From Circinella umbellata (lineage: Eukaryota; Mucoromycota; Mucoromycetes; Mucorales; Lichtheimiaceae): a stretch of DNA of 64,000 nt. Made by a program: the position numbers and the translations under genes. Shown here in pieces: positions 1-15,322 of this stretch (positions are counted from its first letter, which is position 1; each line of letters starts with the position of its first letter). The notes under the pieces are model-generated. The model made no database searches, had not been told where the DNA came from, and worked only from the letters and a program-made list of their open reading frames with translations. The stretch covers positions 806,001 to 870,000 of the forward strand of contig JAIWNF010000007.1 of NCBI GenBank assembly GCA_025093555.1, read 5' to 3'.

Positions 1-655
1 TAATGAATTGATACTTTATTTGATTGAAAAATGATGTCCTATTTATACCACTTTATGACCCAACATAACAACGATACGAGCCGATCATCAGTACTTTTCC
101 TTTTACCAAGGACGACAGTAACGATGGCGTGAAAGGGGAACAATAGTAACGATGGCAACATACAATGATAAGTAGTATAAATAAACTGAAACAATAAAGG
201 ATTGCCATGATTGTTCTATGGTAAATGTATTCTTGGGTGCAACCAACATCATAAACACAAATAAGGATGTCTATGCGACGTGAGGATAAAAGGAGGAAAT
301 AGTAATATCGAAATGTATTTCGTAATCATTGTAATAAACGAAAAAGTTTTTGTTATTAAAGAGCTTAAAACAAATAAAACACAACACATGGCAGTATATA
401 TAAACTTAATTCATCCATACCTGAGTTTCATTATCTTGTTAACACCCTAATTATTTTTTCCTCGCTAGGCGATCGTATCGCTCCACCAACAAGGGAAGTT
501 TGGTTTACTGCCATTTATTTTGACCAAACAAGATTTGCTTCTACAATATGTTCTACAATTAGAGATTATCTGCATGAGTATTTATCACCTTGGAAGAATT
601 TATTACAGAGGAGATAAAAAAAAAAATTATCTGGAATCATTTAAAAAGCAATCTC
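1..655. other. Intergenic left edge, no gene recognised
   Basis: No open frame with recognisable content is visible on either strand. A short phrase (TAACGATGGC) recurs at about 119 and 150. The stretch could be an old transposon remnant, but no complete LTR or TIR pair is visible inside the window. Confidence 0.4.
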
Positions 656-808
656 GCTGAGGGACCAGCAGGGATGGCGCCTAACGAGTTATTCCACAAC
701 ACTACTCGGGGATGACCTCTATTTTATACAAGAAAAGAATACAATGCCGCTGAGGGACTAGCAGGGACAGTACCTAACTAGTTATTCCACAACATTGCTT
801 AAGAATGA
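656..808. repeat. Imperfect direct duplication, two 60-bp copies
   Basis: Copy 1 is 656-715 and copy 2 is 749-808, a period of 93 bp. Both begin GCTGAGGGAC and share the core AGTTATTCCACAACA. By hand alignment 48 of 60 positions agree. Eleven of the twelve differences are transitions and one is a transversion. The unit is not recognised. Confidence 0.7.
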
Positions 809-984
809 ATGAAGTAAGCTAGAGCAGTCTTTTTTGTTTTGTGATTCTTTTTGTGTTGGTTCTATCCCAATCGTTGTTGCGTCATTCAATGTAGTGGTAA
901 AGCCCTTTTAAGCCGCACTTTTTTCTCAGTTTATTAAATTTTTGTTCTATTCCAACTAGTTCTTTCTAAGCCGCGCAGTCGTCA

Positions 985-1104
985 ATGAGTTCAAACAATG
1001 AAGAATTACTTAACCAAAGAATCGCACAACTGGAGGAGTTGGAGCAACGTCTCAGAGCAAGACTCGAGATACAAGAACGAAACGAACAAAATGGGAAACA
1101 CGCA
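985..1104 (+). pseudogene. Short coiled-coil ORF, apparently broken by a repeat array
   Basis: An ATG at 985 opens a frame of about 40 residues rich in Leu, Glu, Gln and Arg in heptad-like spacing (RIAQLEELEQRLRARLEIQ), typical of a coiled-coil N-terminus. At about 1104 it runs into the AAAAAGGTGTAC repeat array, after which the protein looks meaningless; it stops at 1236. The simplest reading is a gene 5' end truncated by repeat insertion. No family is recognised, and it may never have been a gene. No continuation in the same orientation is visible beyond the neighbouring elements. Confidence 0.3.
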
Positions 1105-1176
1105 AAAAGGTGTACAATTAAAAAGGTGTACTTTTTTAAATCCCGCAATAGCAGTCATGGAAAAAGGTGTACAATT
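1104..1176. repeat. Left AAAAAGGTGTAC repeat array
   Basis: Three copies of AAAAAGGTGTAC lie here: two are adjacent (separated by AATT) and the third follows about 35 bp later. The first 38 bp match the reverse complement of 3343-3377 with only a few differences. The two arrays therefore form an inverted repeat about 2.2 kb apart, flanking the TIR element at 1243-2642. Confidence 0.75.
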
Positions 1177-1242
1177 GGGTTGGAGAGCTTGATCGTATAC
1201 CTGATGCATTTTTCTATACAATATATCAAAGCATAATATTTA

Positions 1243-2642
1243 GGGAATGACTACAGGCGCGCCAAAAATTAATAGTCAGACGAGGGGCGCGTCAATTCTG
1301 AGCCGGCACTTTAGTAACATGGCGCGCCCTTCGTCTGTTTTACTTTGCTTGCTCTTGTTCAAGTTTGCTGTATGAAACATATCTTATTTAAACTGAATTT
1401 TCTCTACTTTAAATAAAAGAATTACGAATAAAAATATGACAGTCCGGTCGAATCATCATCATTCTTCAGTTGAATACTTTTTGATAATAAAAATATCAAG
1501 CCATGTGGAAAACTATTAAAGATATACATATTAATTTCTTTTTAATCTATTATATCCAGAATGGGTCAAATTAAATTAAGAATTAATTCATATAAAGTAA
1601 AAAATCATATTTAATTTTTATTTTTACTTTCAAAGGCTTTAGTAATAACATATTGAAATATTTATGCAATGGAAATATTGTACAAATATTAATAATAGGT
1701 GTTGTACATATTAATATAAGCTTGCTATTATGGGATCCATGGACCAGCAGGATTCTTTAACATAGGTTCATTACAAAAAACAATAACATTTGAAGACTAT
1801 GCCGCTATCTTTCATAAAAAGTGTTCTTGTTCTTGACTCATTCAACAAGACTACACCAATATTTCATATGAGGATCCAATAGAATTCTTGTTTAAGAATC
1901 AAAATCTTGACTCTAGAGTTTACGATCAGCCACAAGACGATAATTATACTTTTAAGAGAGATTTCTAGAAGCTATTGTTATTCATATTTAATATGAATGA
2001 TTTGATTTTTTTTATCGCTTTGTATTTATTTATGTCATCTTTTTTTGTCGTTATACTACGTATGACCCAATTTCTTTCTTCTTCCCTATTTATATGGTAC
2101 TCTCTTATTTGGTAATTTATATTATACAGATTATTCCTTTATCCTACGTAATAAATGTTGATACGTGATCTTTTTTTGAGCTGCTCCTATAGCCCACCCA
2201 TTCTTCTATATTATAATTCATATGTCCTTTTCTTATAATTTCGCTTATTTATAGCACAAGCATTATATAGTACGTATTATAGTTATATACCTACAATTGA
2301 TGCCATTTCTTGATCTATGTCATACTGCTTCGCTCCTTTGCTATTGGCTTCTTTGTATAGTTACAGAAGTATACGTATTGCATTCTTTTATAACTTTTTG
2401 CTTCAGTGATTTTTGAGTATATTTTATGGCGTATAAATAGAAAGAAACTCTATGTTTAATTGGTACAATACGTTAAATATATTGTTAATAAATATTGTAG
2501 AGACTGTGAATATTTTGAATAAGTGAAGAAAAAGGGTAGATGAAGGGTAGACGAAGGGCGCGCCATGTTACTAAGATGCCTGTTCAAAATTGGCGCGCCC
2601 CTCGTCTGACTGTAAAATTTTGGCGCGCCCGTAGTCATTCCC
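1243..2642. mobile_element. Non-autonomous DNA transposon with 94-bp GC-rich TIRs
   Basis: The terminal inverted repeats are 1243-1336 and 2549-2642, beginning GGGAATGACTAC, with roughly 89% identity by eye. The element is flanked by an exact 8-bp direct repeat AATATTTA at 1235-1242 and 2643-2650, the expected target-site duplication. Each TIR carries three GGCGCGCC-type palindromes at matching positions (1256, 1286, 1321; 2557, 2592, 2622); the one at 1286 is degenerate (GGCGCGTC). The 1.2-kb interior is AT-rich and has no substantial open frame, so the element should depend on a transposase elsewhere. The 8-bp duplication fits hAT, P, KDZ or some Mutator-like families; the terminal bases do not decide. 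Confidence 0.85.
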
Positions 2643-3058
2643 AATATTTATTGTGGTCAACCAAATAATTTCATAATAATTAATACCAAACAAAAATCTA
2701 CGTATTAACTTTTAAAATACTGAAAGGCAATACTATCTCCTTTACTAGTACTTGTAATATAATAAAAAAAAAAGAAAACAAGTAAAACTATGCCAAAAAC
2801 ATACCGGTCATTTTTATAGCAAACTTAGAATTACACATTATACTTTGTATTCTATATAATGAATTACTATGCTTAAAATATTGTCAATTTTATGGAGACA
2901 TTGTCTTTATTATAAATATATTGATTATTAAGAGAGCCCTGGCCGTTATTTTTTTTAATTCTCTTTCACAATTTTGACATATAAGTCATTCATTTATCTC
3001 TTTATTTTTAAACATTTTTATGCTGTTTATTCTATTATATTTGCATCTATCTTGTATT

Positions 3059-3190
3059 TTATAAATTCCTAAATGACGCTTGTACCAATTGCCTCAAAAA
3101 TTCAATATCTTCTCGAGTAAGACGTTTTCTGTGAAGATATTTCCATGTAGTTTTATAATCAGCAGTGAGACCAAGAAAATTATTTTGACA
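3059..3190 (-). pseudogene. Coding-like fragment, possible 3' remnant of the nuclease-like gene
   Basis: On the minus strand a frame of 43 codons ends at a TAA at 3059-3061. It reads like real protein (TTWKYLHRKRLTREDIEFLR), with balanced charge and a helical pattern, unlike the surrounding AT-rich noise. It lies on the same strand as, and just downstream of, the PD-(D/E)XK-like gene at 3400-5280. It could be that gene's original C-terminus, cut off by the repeat array at 3241-3377. This link is an inference from position and strand only. Confidence 0.35.
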
Positions 3191-3240
3191 TTATTGTATA
3201 GTAATAGTTTTAAGATTCGATTATTTCGTGTTTCAGGAAC

Positions 3241-3378
3241 AGAATAAAAAAAGTGCACTTTTTTCATGTACAGCCATTTGAGAAAAAAGTGTACTTTTTT
3301 CCTGCTATTCATACCGTGACTCTGTTTTCTATGTCGCTCTTTCAAAAAGTACACCTTTTTGATTGTACACCTTTTTTA
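3241..3378. repeat. Right AAAAAGGTGTAC repeat array (inverted copy)
   Basis: This stretch holds several variants of AAAAAGTGTAC and GTACACCTTTTT: at 3247-3263, 3283-3300 and 3343-3377. The last block is the reverse complement of the left array at 1104-1141. Some units are themselves palindromic (AAAAAGTGCACTTTTTT). The array interrupts or terminates the minus-strand nuclease-like frame, whose last residues are translated from repeat sequence. Confidence 0.7.
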
Positions 3379-5280
3379 GTGACACCCGTTCCGGCATTGG
3401 TGAACAAGATGAAGAAAGTTGTCGTTGGTACTTGCGTAAGCAACTTTCCGTATAAAGAACTCCATCTAAAGCATAATCCAACACTCGTTTTGATCGATTC
3501 CCGTCATCTTTTAACGCATCGATAATTTTTTTATACTGTTTTTGGTTTTGTTGGCAAGATTCGATCAGGGCTGCTAAGATATCCAGTTCTTCGCCTAGGT
3601 TGTGCTTCAATGTATCTCTTGCAATAGCATATAGCATCTTCACGGTGGGGTCGTCTTTGTACTCGAGAGAGATCAAGTTTTGCTCTTGATTCGTTAAAAC
3701 GTACTCCAACGCAACCATGGGATGCATGGGAGTTGCGGAAATATAGTTGCTTATGGTTGTTTCAGTCATCATATAATAATCTTGAGCCCAAAATTCACAT
3801 GGCAATTTTTTCATGAAGGCTCCCTTGTCAGTATCTTTAAATTTGTCCGCGAATTCAGATCGTATCGTTCTTATACAAAAGGTAATAGCAATCGGCTTCA
3901 TATAGGGTTCTTAATAGACCGATCCGGATCGGATTGGCACCATTTCGAATCCGATCCGTTTTGAAACGGATCGGATTTTCGGAAATCCGGATTGTCCACG
4001 GATTAGAGAATTGCAATCCGAATCCGTTTCGTAAAAATCTGGATTGAATCCGTAATCCGTAATGCAAAAGAATTAATTAGATGAAAATCTAGGCTAGTAG
4101 ATGTCACAGTATTTTTTCATGAGAGAAGGTGTTTTACAAGATTGTGTATGGTAGTCGTTTGAGATCGTAAAAATTGTAGTAATAAAAAGTTATAATAATG
4201 GGAAAAAAGAAGTTACAATGGGAAAAGAAAGTTATAGTTGAAAAAAAATTATAGTGGGAAAGTTATAGTAGGAAAAAAAAAGTTATGGTAGTCCAGAAAA
4301 AAGTAGTGAATTTCCGGTGTGCTGAAAAAAAAGAAGTATAAGTTTACCTTTTCTGTTTACAACCAAATAAAAGTTCATAATTCTCTTTATCATTACTAGA
4401 TTAATAAAAATAGTAATTAAGTTCATTAATCTCTCTTTTTAATCTTCAATTTTTGTTTCTATATTAAAGCCATTACTACTTTTCTGTTCAACTGCTCTAT
4501 TCAAGTATATAATAATATACAAAAACTTACTCTCTTCTTTATTTGAATATATATATACCTTACCACAGCATTGTTAAAACTTTGATCCATTACTCTATAA
4601 TTATAGTGACGGATCAGAAAAATCCGACGGATCCATAGATCTCAATCCGTTTACAATCCAGATTGTAGAATTACGATCCAAATCCGATCCGAATCCGTTG
4701 AGACACAATCCAAATCCGATCCAATCCGTATGAAAAACGGATCGGTTTATAAATCCGGATTGTACTAAGATCCCTAGGCTTCATATCAAATTTACTTTGT
4801 GCGTTCCAACAATAATTCATTATTCTTCGGATAAACTCGGTGTCAACCGTGTTTTGGATTTCCACAACGATCGGTGGGAGGTCTGCGCTTTGAATTATTG
4901 GGGCGAACACAACATCTCCACGGCCATTAATCCATTCACAATCCACGGCAATATATTTATTATAGGCATGGTCACCTGTATAAATTTATTATTAGTCGAT
5001 GGGGAATGTAAATTATCAATGTATAACTTAACTACTTACCAACAACAGTAGTTGTAATGGAAATCATAATTCTTGCATCTTTGACAAAGGCCTTGGACAT
5101 AGAATCAGATCCAGGACGATATCTGTAAGGTATTTCAAACAAAAACAGTTCGTGATCTTAAAATTGAAAGTTTATGCAAAAGAAGATTTAGTCAAATTGA
5201 AAGTGTAGTAAAGTAAAAGACTTTGGGCAAGATTGAAAACCGCCAAAAGCTGTTTTTTTACCATTATTTTCATCGGTCAT
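3329..5280 (-). pseudogene. PD-(D/E)XK nuclease-like protein gene, split by a transposon
   Basis: Exons fit 5262..5280, 5040..5156 and 4777..4975, with the last continuing at 3902 after an 874-bp insertion. Splice sites are GT-AG and in phase. The N-terminal half has D-(E) followed by an E-x-Q motif (GDVVFAPIIQ, then VVEIQNTVD). This is the D...ExQ arrangement of PD-(D/E)XK nuclease-fold proteins of the Rpn/transposase_31 kind. The second half (TMHP-like core and a helical tail) resembles a multicopy family I associate with Mucorales genomes. The insertion at 3903-4776 lies in a coding exon, so the present copy cannot make the full protein; the reading frame resumes in register if the insertion and one 9-bp target repeat are ignored. 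The 3' end reads into the AAAAAGGTGTAC array and stops at 3329. Biochemical activity is unknown. The family call rests on motif recall. Confidence 0.6.
3903..4776. mobile_element. hAT-like non-autonomous element inserted in a coding exon
   Basis: The insertion is flanked by the exact 9-bp direct repeat GGCTTCATA (3894-3902 and 4777-4785). Its ends are TAGGGTTCTTAATAG at left and, reverse-complemented, TAGGGATCTTAGTAC at right, consistent with the YARNG-type ends of hAT elements. Both subterminal regions (3918-4060 and 4605-4765) are packed with ATCCG/CGGAT motifs in both orientations, the usual layout of transposase-binding subterminal repeats. The AT-rich middle has no open frame of note. 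A 9-bp rather than 8-bp duplication is slightly unusual for hAT, and one base of ambiguity at the border is possible. Confidence 0.8.
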
Positions 5281-5756
5281 CGTGAACAAAGTTAACTGTT
5301 ATCGTGAACAAAGTAAATATTATCGTGAACCAAGTTAACTATTATAGTAAACGTGAGAGGCGGTGTTCGAATTATTGTTAAATCATTAATTTGAGTTAAC
5401 GATTTTAGCGATAACTTGAGTTAACGTCAATTTTGAAACATGTAACATTTAATTTGCTTGGAAGCGACATTGATTTTTACTTGAAACCTTTTGTTTATTT
5501 TCTGATTTACTATCATAACAGCTAGTGTCGTTTACATCCCTTTGTTCTATTTTCATACATGTACCTATCGTACAGCATCTCCACTCGTAAAGGCACCTAC
5601 TAGTATATAAACATAGTCCGATTCTCAAACCAATATGCTCCCTGCTGATTGAGTGGGTGGTTTACTCGAACATTTTTTGCCCAAAATAAACTATACATTC
5701 TTTCTCTGTTTTTTTTTTTTTTTACTTCCATATCTTGTAAATCGCTCAATTTTTGA
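5281..5756. other. Intergenic region upstream of the nuclease-like gene
   Basis: No gene is seen. Near 5285-5345 the phrase ATCGTGAACAAAGTTAACT is repeated three times in variant form, immediately upstream of the minus-strand start at 5280. Confidence 0.4.
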
Positions 5757-5964
5757 AATGTCTTCATATAATTCGAATAACAGTACTAGGTATAAAAGTG
5801 TTGTTGCCAACGGCTCAAAGCGTATGAAACGAAGCAGTATCACAGTTGCGAAAGAGAACGGGGACGACAACAGCAATAGCAACAGCCAACAGTGGACCGT
5901 GAGTCTCAACATTGACGAGAAATGCTCCCCGAATCCCATAACAACCGTTCTGCACCACAGCTAA
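5757..5964 (+). CDS. Small Ser/Asn-rich ORF, possibly a first exon
   Basis: From the ATG at 5757 the frame encodes about 68 residues rich in Ser, Asn and Lys (SSYNSNNSTRYKSVV) and ends at 5964. A possible splice donor (GTGAGT) at about 5900 could make this the first exon of a longer gene, but no convincing downstream exon is visible before 7000. It has no recognised domain and may be a chance frame. Confidence 0.25.
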
Positions 5965-6887
5965 GAATTGCATATAATTACCTAATTCTCTATGAATATG
6001 AATTCATAGGTTATGAAATGCCATGCTTCTCTATGAATATGCATGAAAAAGACAATTATTCATCTTCATAAAAATAAATCCATGAATCTCTATTACAAAA
6101 ATTAACAAATCTGAGTGACAATGTATGACTCTGAATGGTATATGAATCTGCATAAAACTGAACAAATAACTATTTTTACCCCTCTTTTCGGGTTTTCCAG
6201 TCTCTTATTATTACCATCATTACTATCAATACCATCAGTATTATCACCTAAACAAGTATCAGAAGTTTTACAATCAATGATAATTTTTACCTCTATCCAA
6301 TACGTATAAAAAAGCTTTTATTAAATCTTGGTGATATTTTATTTGTTAGCGCTTGATATCATAATGACTGTAGTACATATATTTCATTTTTTCTAGTAAT
6401 ATTTTGGATGCTATTTGTATGTAATCAAAATTTATTTATCACATTCCCGAGAAGATTATTATCCAATTTTTAAATGGGTTGGGTGATGGTTTCCTAGGTT
6501 ACCCTATAACTTAATTTTAGAACCACGACCTATTTATGCCGACCGGGGGAATATAGAAATTATTTTAATTATTTAATAAAGACAAAGAAAAAAAGCGAAT
6601 TGATAGAAAGATTATATTTATATAATATGTGATTATAATTCATTAAAATAATATAATAAGCTAATGCTATTATTATGATTCTTTAATTAAAATGTACTCA
6701 TGAAAAAAAAAAAATGATTTTATTTGTATCGCATAATTTTCAAAACGTTTCAGTGCTACCTATAAAAAATGCATTATATAAAAAAGAAGCGGACTCATAA
6801 AAAATAAGACCTAAAAAGGTCCACATACTAAAAAAACGCTACGCAACGCTACGCAACGCAACGCATAACAATCAACTATTTTTTCTT

Positions 6888-6928
<41 letters not shown>

Positions 6929-7201
6929 TACACACACACATAAACACACATACACCCAACTTTTCTTCTTTCTATTTTACTTAATAAAAAGATAAATAAA
7001 AATATAAACTTTTCTTTAAAAAAAAGAACTTTTGACCTTTACCTTTACTTTTTCTCCACTTTTTTTTTTTTCAAAACGTTTTTCAATAACTTTTTTCCCA
7101 AACGTAATCCGTTTCGTTCTTCTGCTGCTTCCTCCGATTCCTTTCCTGTCGTTACCCCTCCACCACCACCACCTCCTCCTCCAGCAGCTGACTTGTCCGA
7201 T
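5965..7201. other. Intergenic and promoter region of the deubiquitinase gene
   Basis: No convincing gene. The tract holds a run of ACGCAACGCT repeats (about 6837-6868), then a CT microsatellite (6888-6913) that passes into a CA microsatellite (6912-6940). These end 260 bp before the start codon and may lie in the promoter or 5' leader. A short repeat of TTCTCTATGAATATG occurs near 5988 and 6028. Confidence 0.5.
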
Positions 7202-12202
<5,001 letters not shown>

Positions 12203-12498
12203 ATTGGTCAATACAGCTCTTTTTTTATCACTCATTCCTCCTTAACTTTATATCTGTTCTCTTTCTCTCTTACTACTTTAGTTACATATGAATTTTTTTT
12301 CTTTATTTTAACTCACACACACACACACGCACACACACTAACATTTCAAAACGAAGCAAAACAAAAAAAAATGACAACCCATCAAACTAAAACTCTTCTT
12401 TTTTTTTTTCTTATCTCTATATCTATTAAAAATATATTATAAATTATATCTTTGATATCCATTTACTCTAAATTTACATGTTACAAAATAATTCTATT
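12203..12498. other. Convergent intergenic spacer
   Basis: This is the 3' region shared by the deubiquitinase (+) and pantothenate synthetase (-) genes. It holds a CA microsatellite around 12314-12338 and T-rich tracts on both strands. No gene. Confidence 0.6.
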
Positions 12499-13765
12499 CT
12501 ATAATTTTACATCCACCATGAAATTATCAATAAGTCGAGTTTTACCAACATAAACAGCACCACTCATAATGCATCCATCCTTAATATCACCTGTTACTTC
12601 ACAAAGATTAGAAGGAGAAGCGATACTAAGATAATCTAATTTGATTTCACATTCTGTTTGAGCTTCCTGTTGTGTCTTGTGAATGAGTTCAGTAGCTGCA
12701 GCAATTAATGTAGGAGCATGTTTCGTTGTATTTTCATACATTTCTTTCATCAACTCCAATGCATTGTATAATACTAAAGCATATTTACGTTGAGTAGGAG
12801 TTAAATAAGTATTTCTTGATGACATGGCAAGTCCATCTGATTCTCGAACCGTAGGACAAATATTCATTTTAACATTAAAATGCATATCACGTATCATTCT
12901 TTGAATAACAATACATTGTTGAACTAGAAAAAAAGATATATTTTTTTTTCCACATGTCAGTTTCATATCTACTACTCTACCTTAGTGTTCCCTTTTTCAT
13001 CATCCAATGTTTTTTTTTTACCATCTTTTTGACCAAAAAATACTTCTTCTGGTTCAACCTATGAATAAGAAAAAATAACAATTAAATCTCTAATGTTTCT
13101 AATAAAATTCAATGGCTCGAGAATAAAAAAAAAAAGTCTTACAATATTCAAAAACTTGCTAACTACTGTGGCTACACCTCGGAAAAAATGAGGTCGAGTG
13201 GTTCCTTCCAGTTGATGAGAAAATCCTTTTACTTCAACAAATGCACCTACTTGTTTAGATACATCAGGTTCAATACCAGAAGGATACATTTCTTTTACTT
13301 GAGGTACTAATACAGTAGCATGATCAAAATGTTGTGCTAAAGCATCGATATCTGCTTGTAAAGTACGTGGATAAGTTCCTAAATCTTCGTTAGGTGCAAA
13401 TTGGGCTGGATTCACAAAAATGGTTAAAGCCACGTGATCACAAGCATCCTTGGCTGCAGATACTAAAGAAAGGTGACCACGATGTAAAGCACCCATTGTA
13501 GGTACATAACCAAGTGTTTGACGATCTAAAAGAATTTGACGTCTCCATTGACGGAAATCTTTAATCGAGTTGAATATCCGAATACCAGGAGGAATCCTTA
13601 CTAAAGTTTTTTTTTTTTTAATAAAAAATGAAGAACAGTCAAATGATTATTATTATTTATTTTTTCAAAATAGAATATATATATTAATTAAAAGAAATTT
13701 GCTCATTTCTGAAAAAAAAAGAATTATTAATTGAAAAATAATAAGAATTACTTACAGCCATTCAT
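12499..13765 (-). CDS. PAN6: Pantothenate synthetase (pantoate-beta-alanine ligase)
   Basis: Four exons: 13756..13765 (10 nt), 13143..13600, 13022..13058 (37 nt) and 12499..12923. They join to 309 residues, the same length as yeast Pan6. The enzyme joins pantoate and beta-alanine with ATP to make pantothenate, the vitamin B5 step ahead of coenzyme A. Signatures are the HIGH-type nucleotide-binding loop VPTMGALHRGHLSL, FVNPAQFAPNEDL, the middle motif FFGQKDVQQC and the KMSKS-like GLAMSSRNTYL. The tiny first exon is needed: it alone supplies an ATG, and its splice restores the expected N-terminus (MNGLRIPPGIR). It is convergent with the deubiquitinase gene. No targeting peptide is evident. Confidence 0.93.
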
Positions 13766-15322
13766 GATTTATAAACAAAAAAAAAAGGGTGTTGAAGAAA
13801 GATATTTTTTTTTTATGTTGACCTTTTTGTGAAACCAGGTTAATTTGCTTTACTCGTCGGGTAAACTAAAATTGTTTCAATTTTTTCGTTTTTTAAGTAT
13901 GATTGTTTATTAAAATGATTCTCTGTTGAGCATCTCTCTGAAAGTTATTGATAGACTGCTGAACAATGTTACGAAGAGTCTTTATATTGTTGAAATATAT
14001 CTTCTTTGAAGTTTTTTTTTTGTCTGGTTCTCCTAATTTATTATATTATGCATTGCCATCGAGTCTTGTTTACACTAATAAGGAAGAGTATATCCAGTTC
14101 CTGTTCTTTTGCATAGAAAAAGAAACATAATAACTGTTTACGATTCGTGTTATGCTAGGCTCAGGTAGCATTGTGCTCGCCTATAGTCTGGCATCTAAAA
14201 AAAATCTCATTATAAAAGCAACCATTCAACGCGTTCTCTGGGTATTCATTTATATCTTCAAATGAGGTGGTGAATAGTAGTGAATGATATGTTTATATTT
14301 TTAGTTCAGGAGAAAAGACGAAGGTAATTCCAGGGAGGTACGTAGTTCATTAGGTCATATAATTGAAGGATCTCCATTTTCATTCTTTTCTTCCACTTTT
14401 ACATTTTATTTCTCAAAAGCGTTTTTATCTCTCTATCTCTCACTAAGACGTTCATTTTGTATGTGGTATGACTATACTCATATACTGGTGATATATACTG
14501 TAATAGTCTGTAAAATTAAGGTAGACCAATGACAAACAAAATCAAAAGCGTTAGTTTTCTATTTCTTTTTTACGAATCTAAAAAGGGTTGAGATTGTTAT
14601 CTTTGCATCTCTCTTATATTGCTTTACGTATTCTTTTATCTTTTATATATAGTTCCAGATGGTATATTCTTTTTACATATGTTCACTCGATTGATCAAGA
14701 ATAGCTATCTGTCACTTAAGCGCTACTTTCCATGCTTGGATCAATTTATTAGTCTATCCCTATTCTTATTAGCATGAACCAACGTAGTGTTTCTCTAGTG
14801 CGGTATACCTTCCCCCTTGTTTCTATTTGCTTACCAACAATCTCTGTAAATATTAAAATTATAATAAAATCGGTATTATTACCATATCATATAAACTATC
14901 TGTACGAGCTCTTCAGAAAGGGCCAATACACAGGCGAATAAAATAATAGTTGGATATTTCATGATGAAGTTTCATTCCTGGTGCAGAAAGTAGTACGTAG
15001 TTGGTTTAATGATAATTTGCTTTTACTTTATACAGTTCACTTTTTGTATTTGATATGACGAAATGTTTTTATAGATTTATTTATACCAAATTAAGTAAAA
15101 AACCTGTACAGAATATAAAATGATAAAGAAGAAGAAAAAAATAAGTTATAGAAAAGAGATGAATGTGAAAAAAAAAAAGTAGAACAACAAAAATATATAA
15201 AAAAAGGGGTATTATACAATAAAGGTAAGTAAGAATCACACAATTATTATGAACAAGAAGTATGACGATAGGAAAAAAAAAGTATATGGAAAAAGAGAGA
15301 GATAGAAAAATTCATTTTTTTT
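13766..15322. other. Intergenic region
   Basis: This lies between the divergent-side promoter of PAN6 and the 3' end of the phosphate transporter gene. Only short AT-rich frames are present on either strand, and no RNA gene or TIR element was recognised. Confidence 0.5.

Noticed and set aside
1..655. Possible LTR retrotransposon edge (near 435-490)
   Set aside because: The phrase TTAACACCC hinted at an LTR end, but no second LTR, primer-binding site or polyprotein frame is visible.
3253..3525. 90-codon plus-strand frame
   Set aside because: It is antisense to the nuclease-like gene and includes the AAAAAGGTGTAC array.
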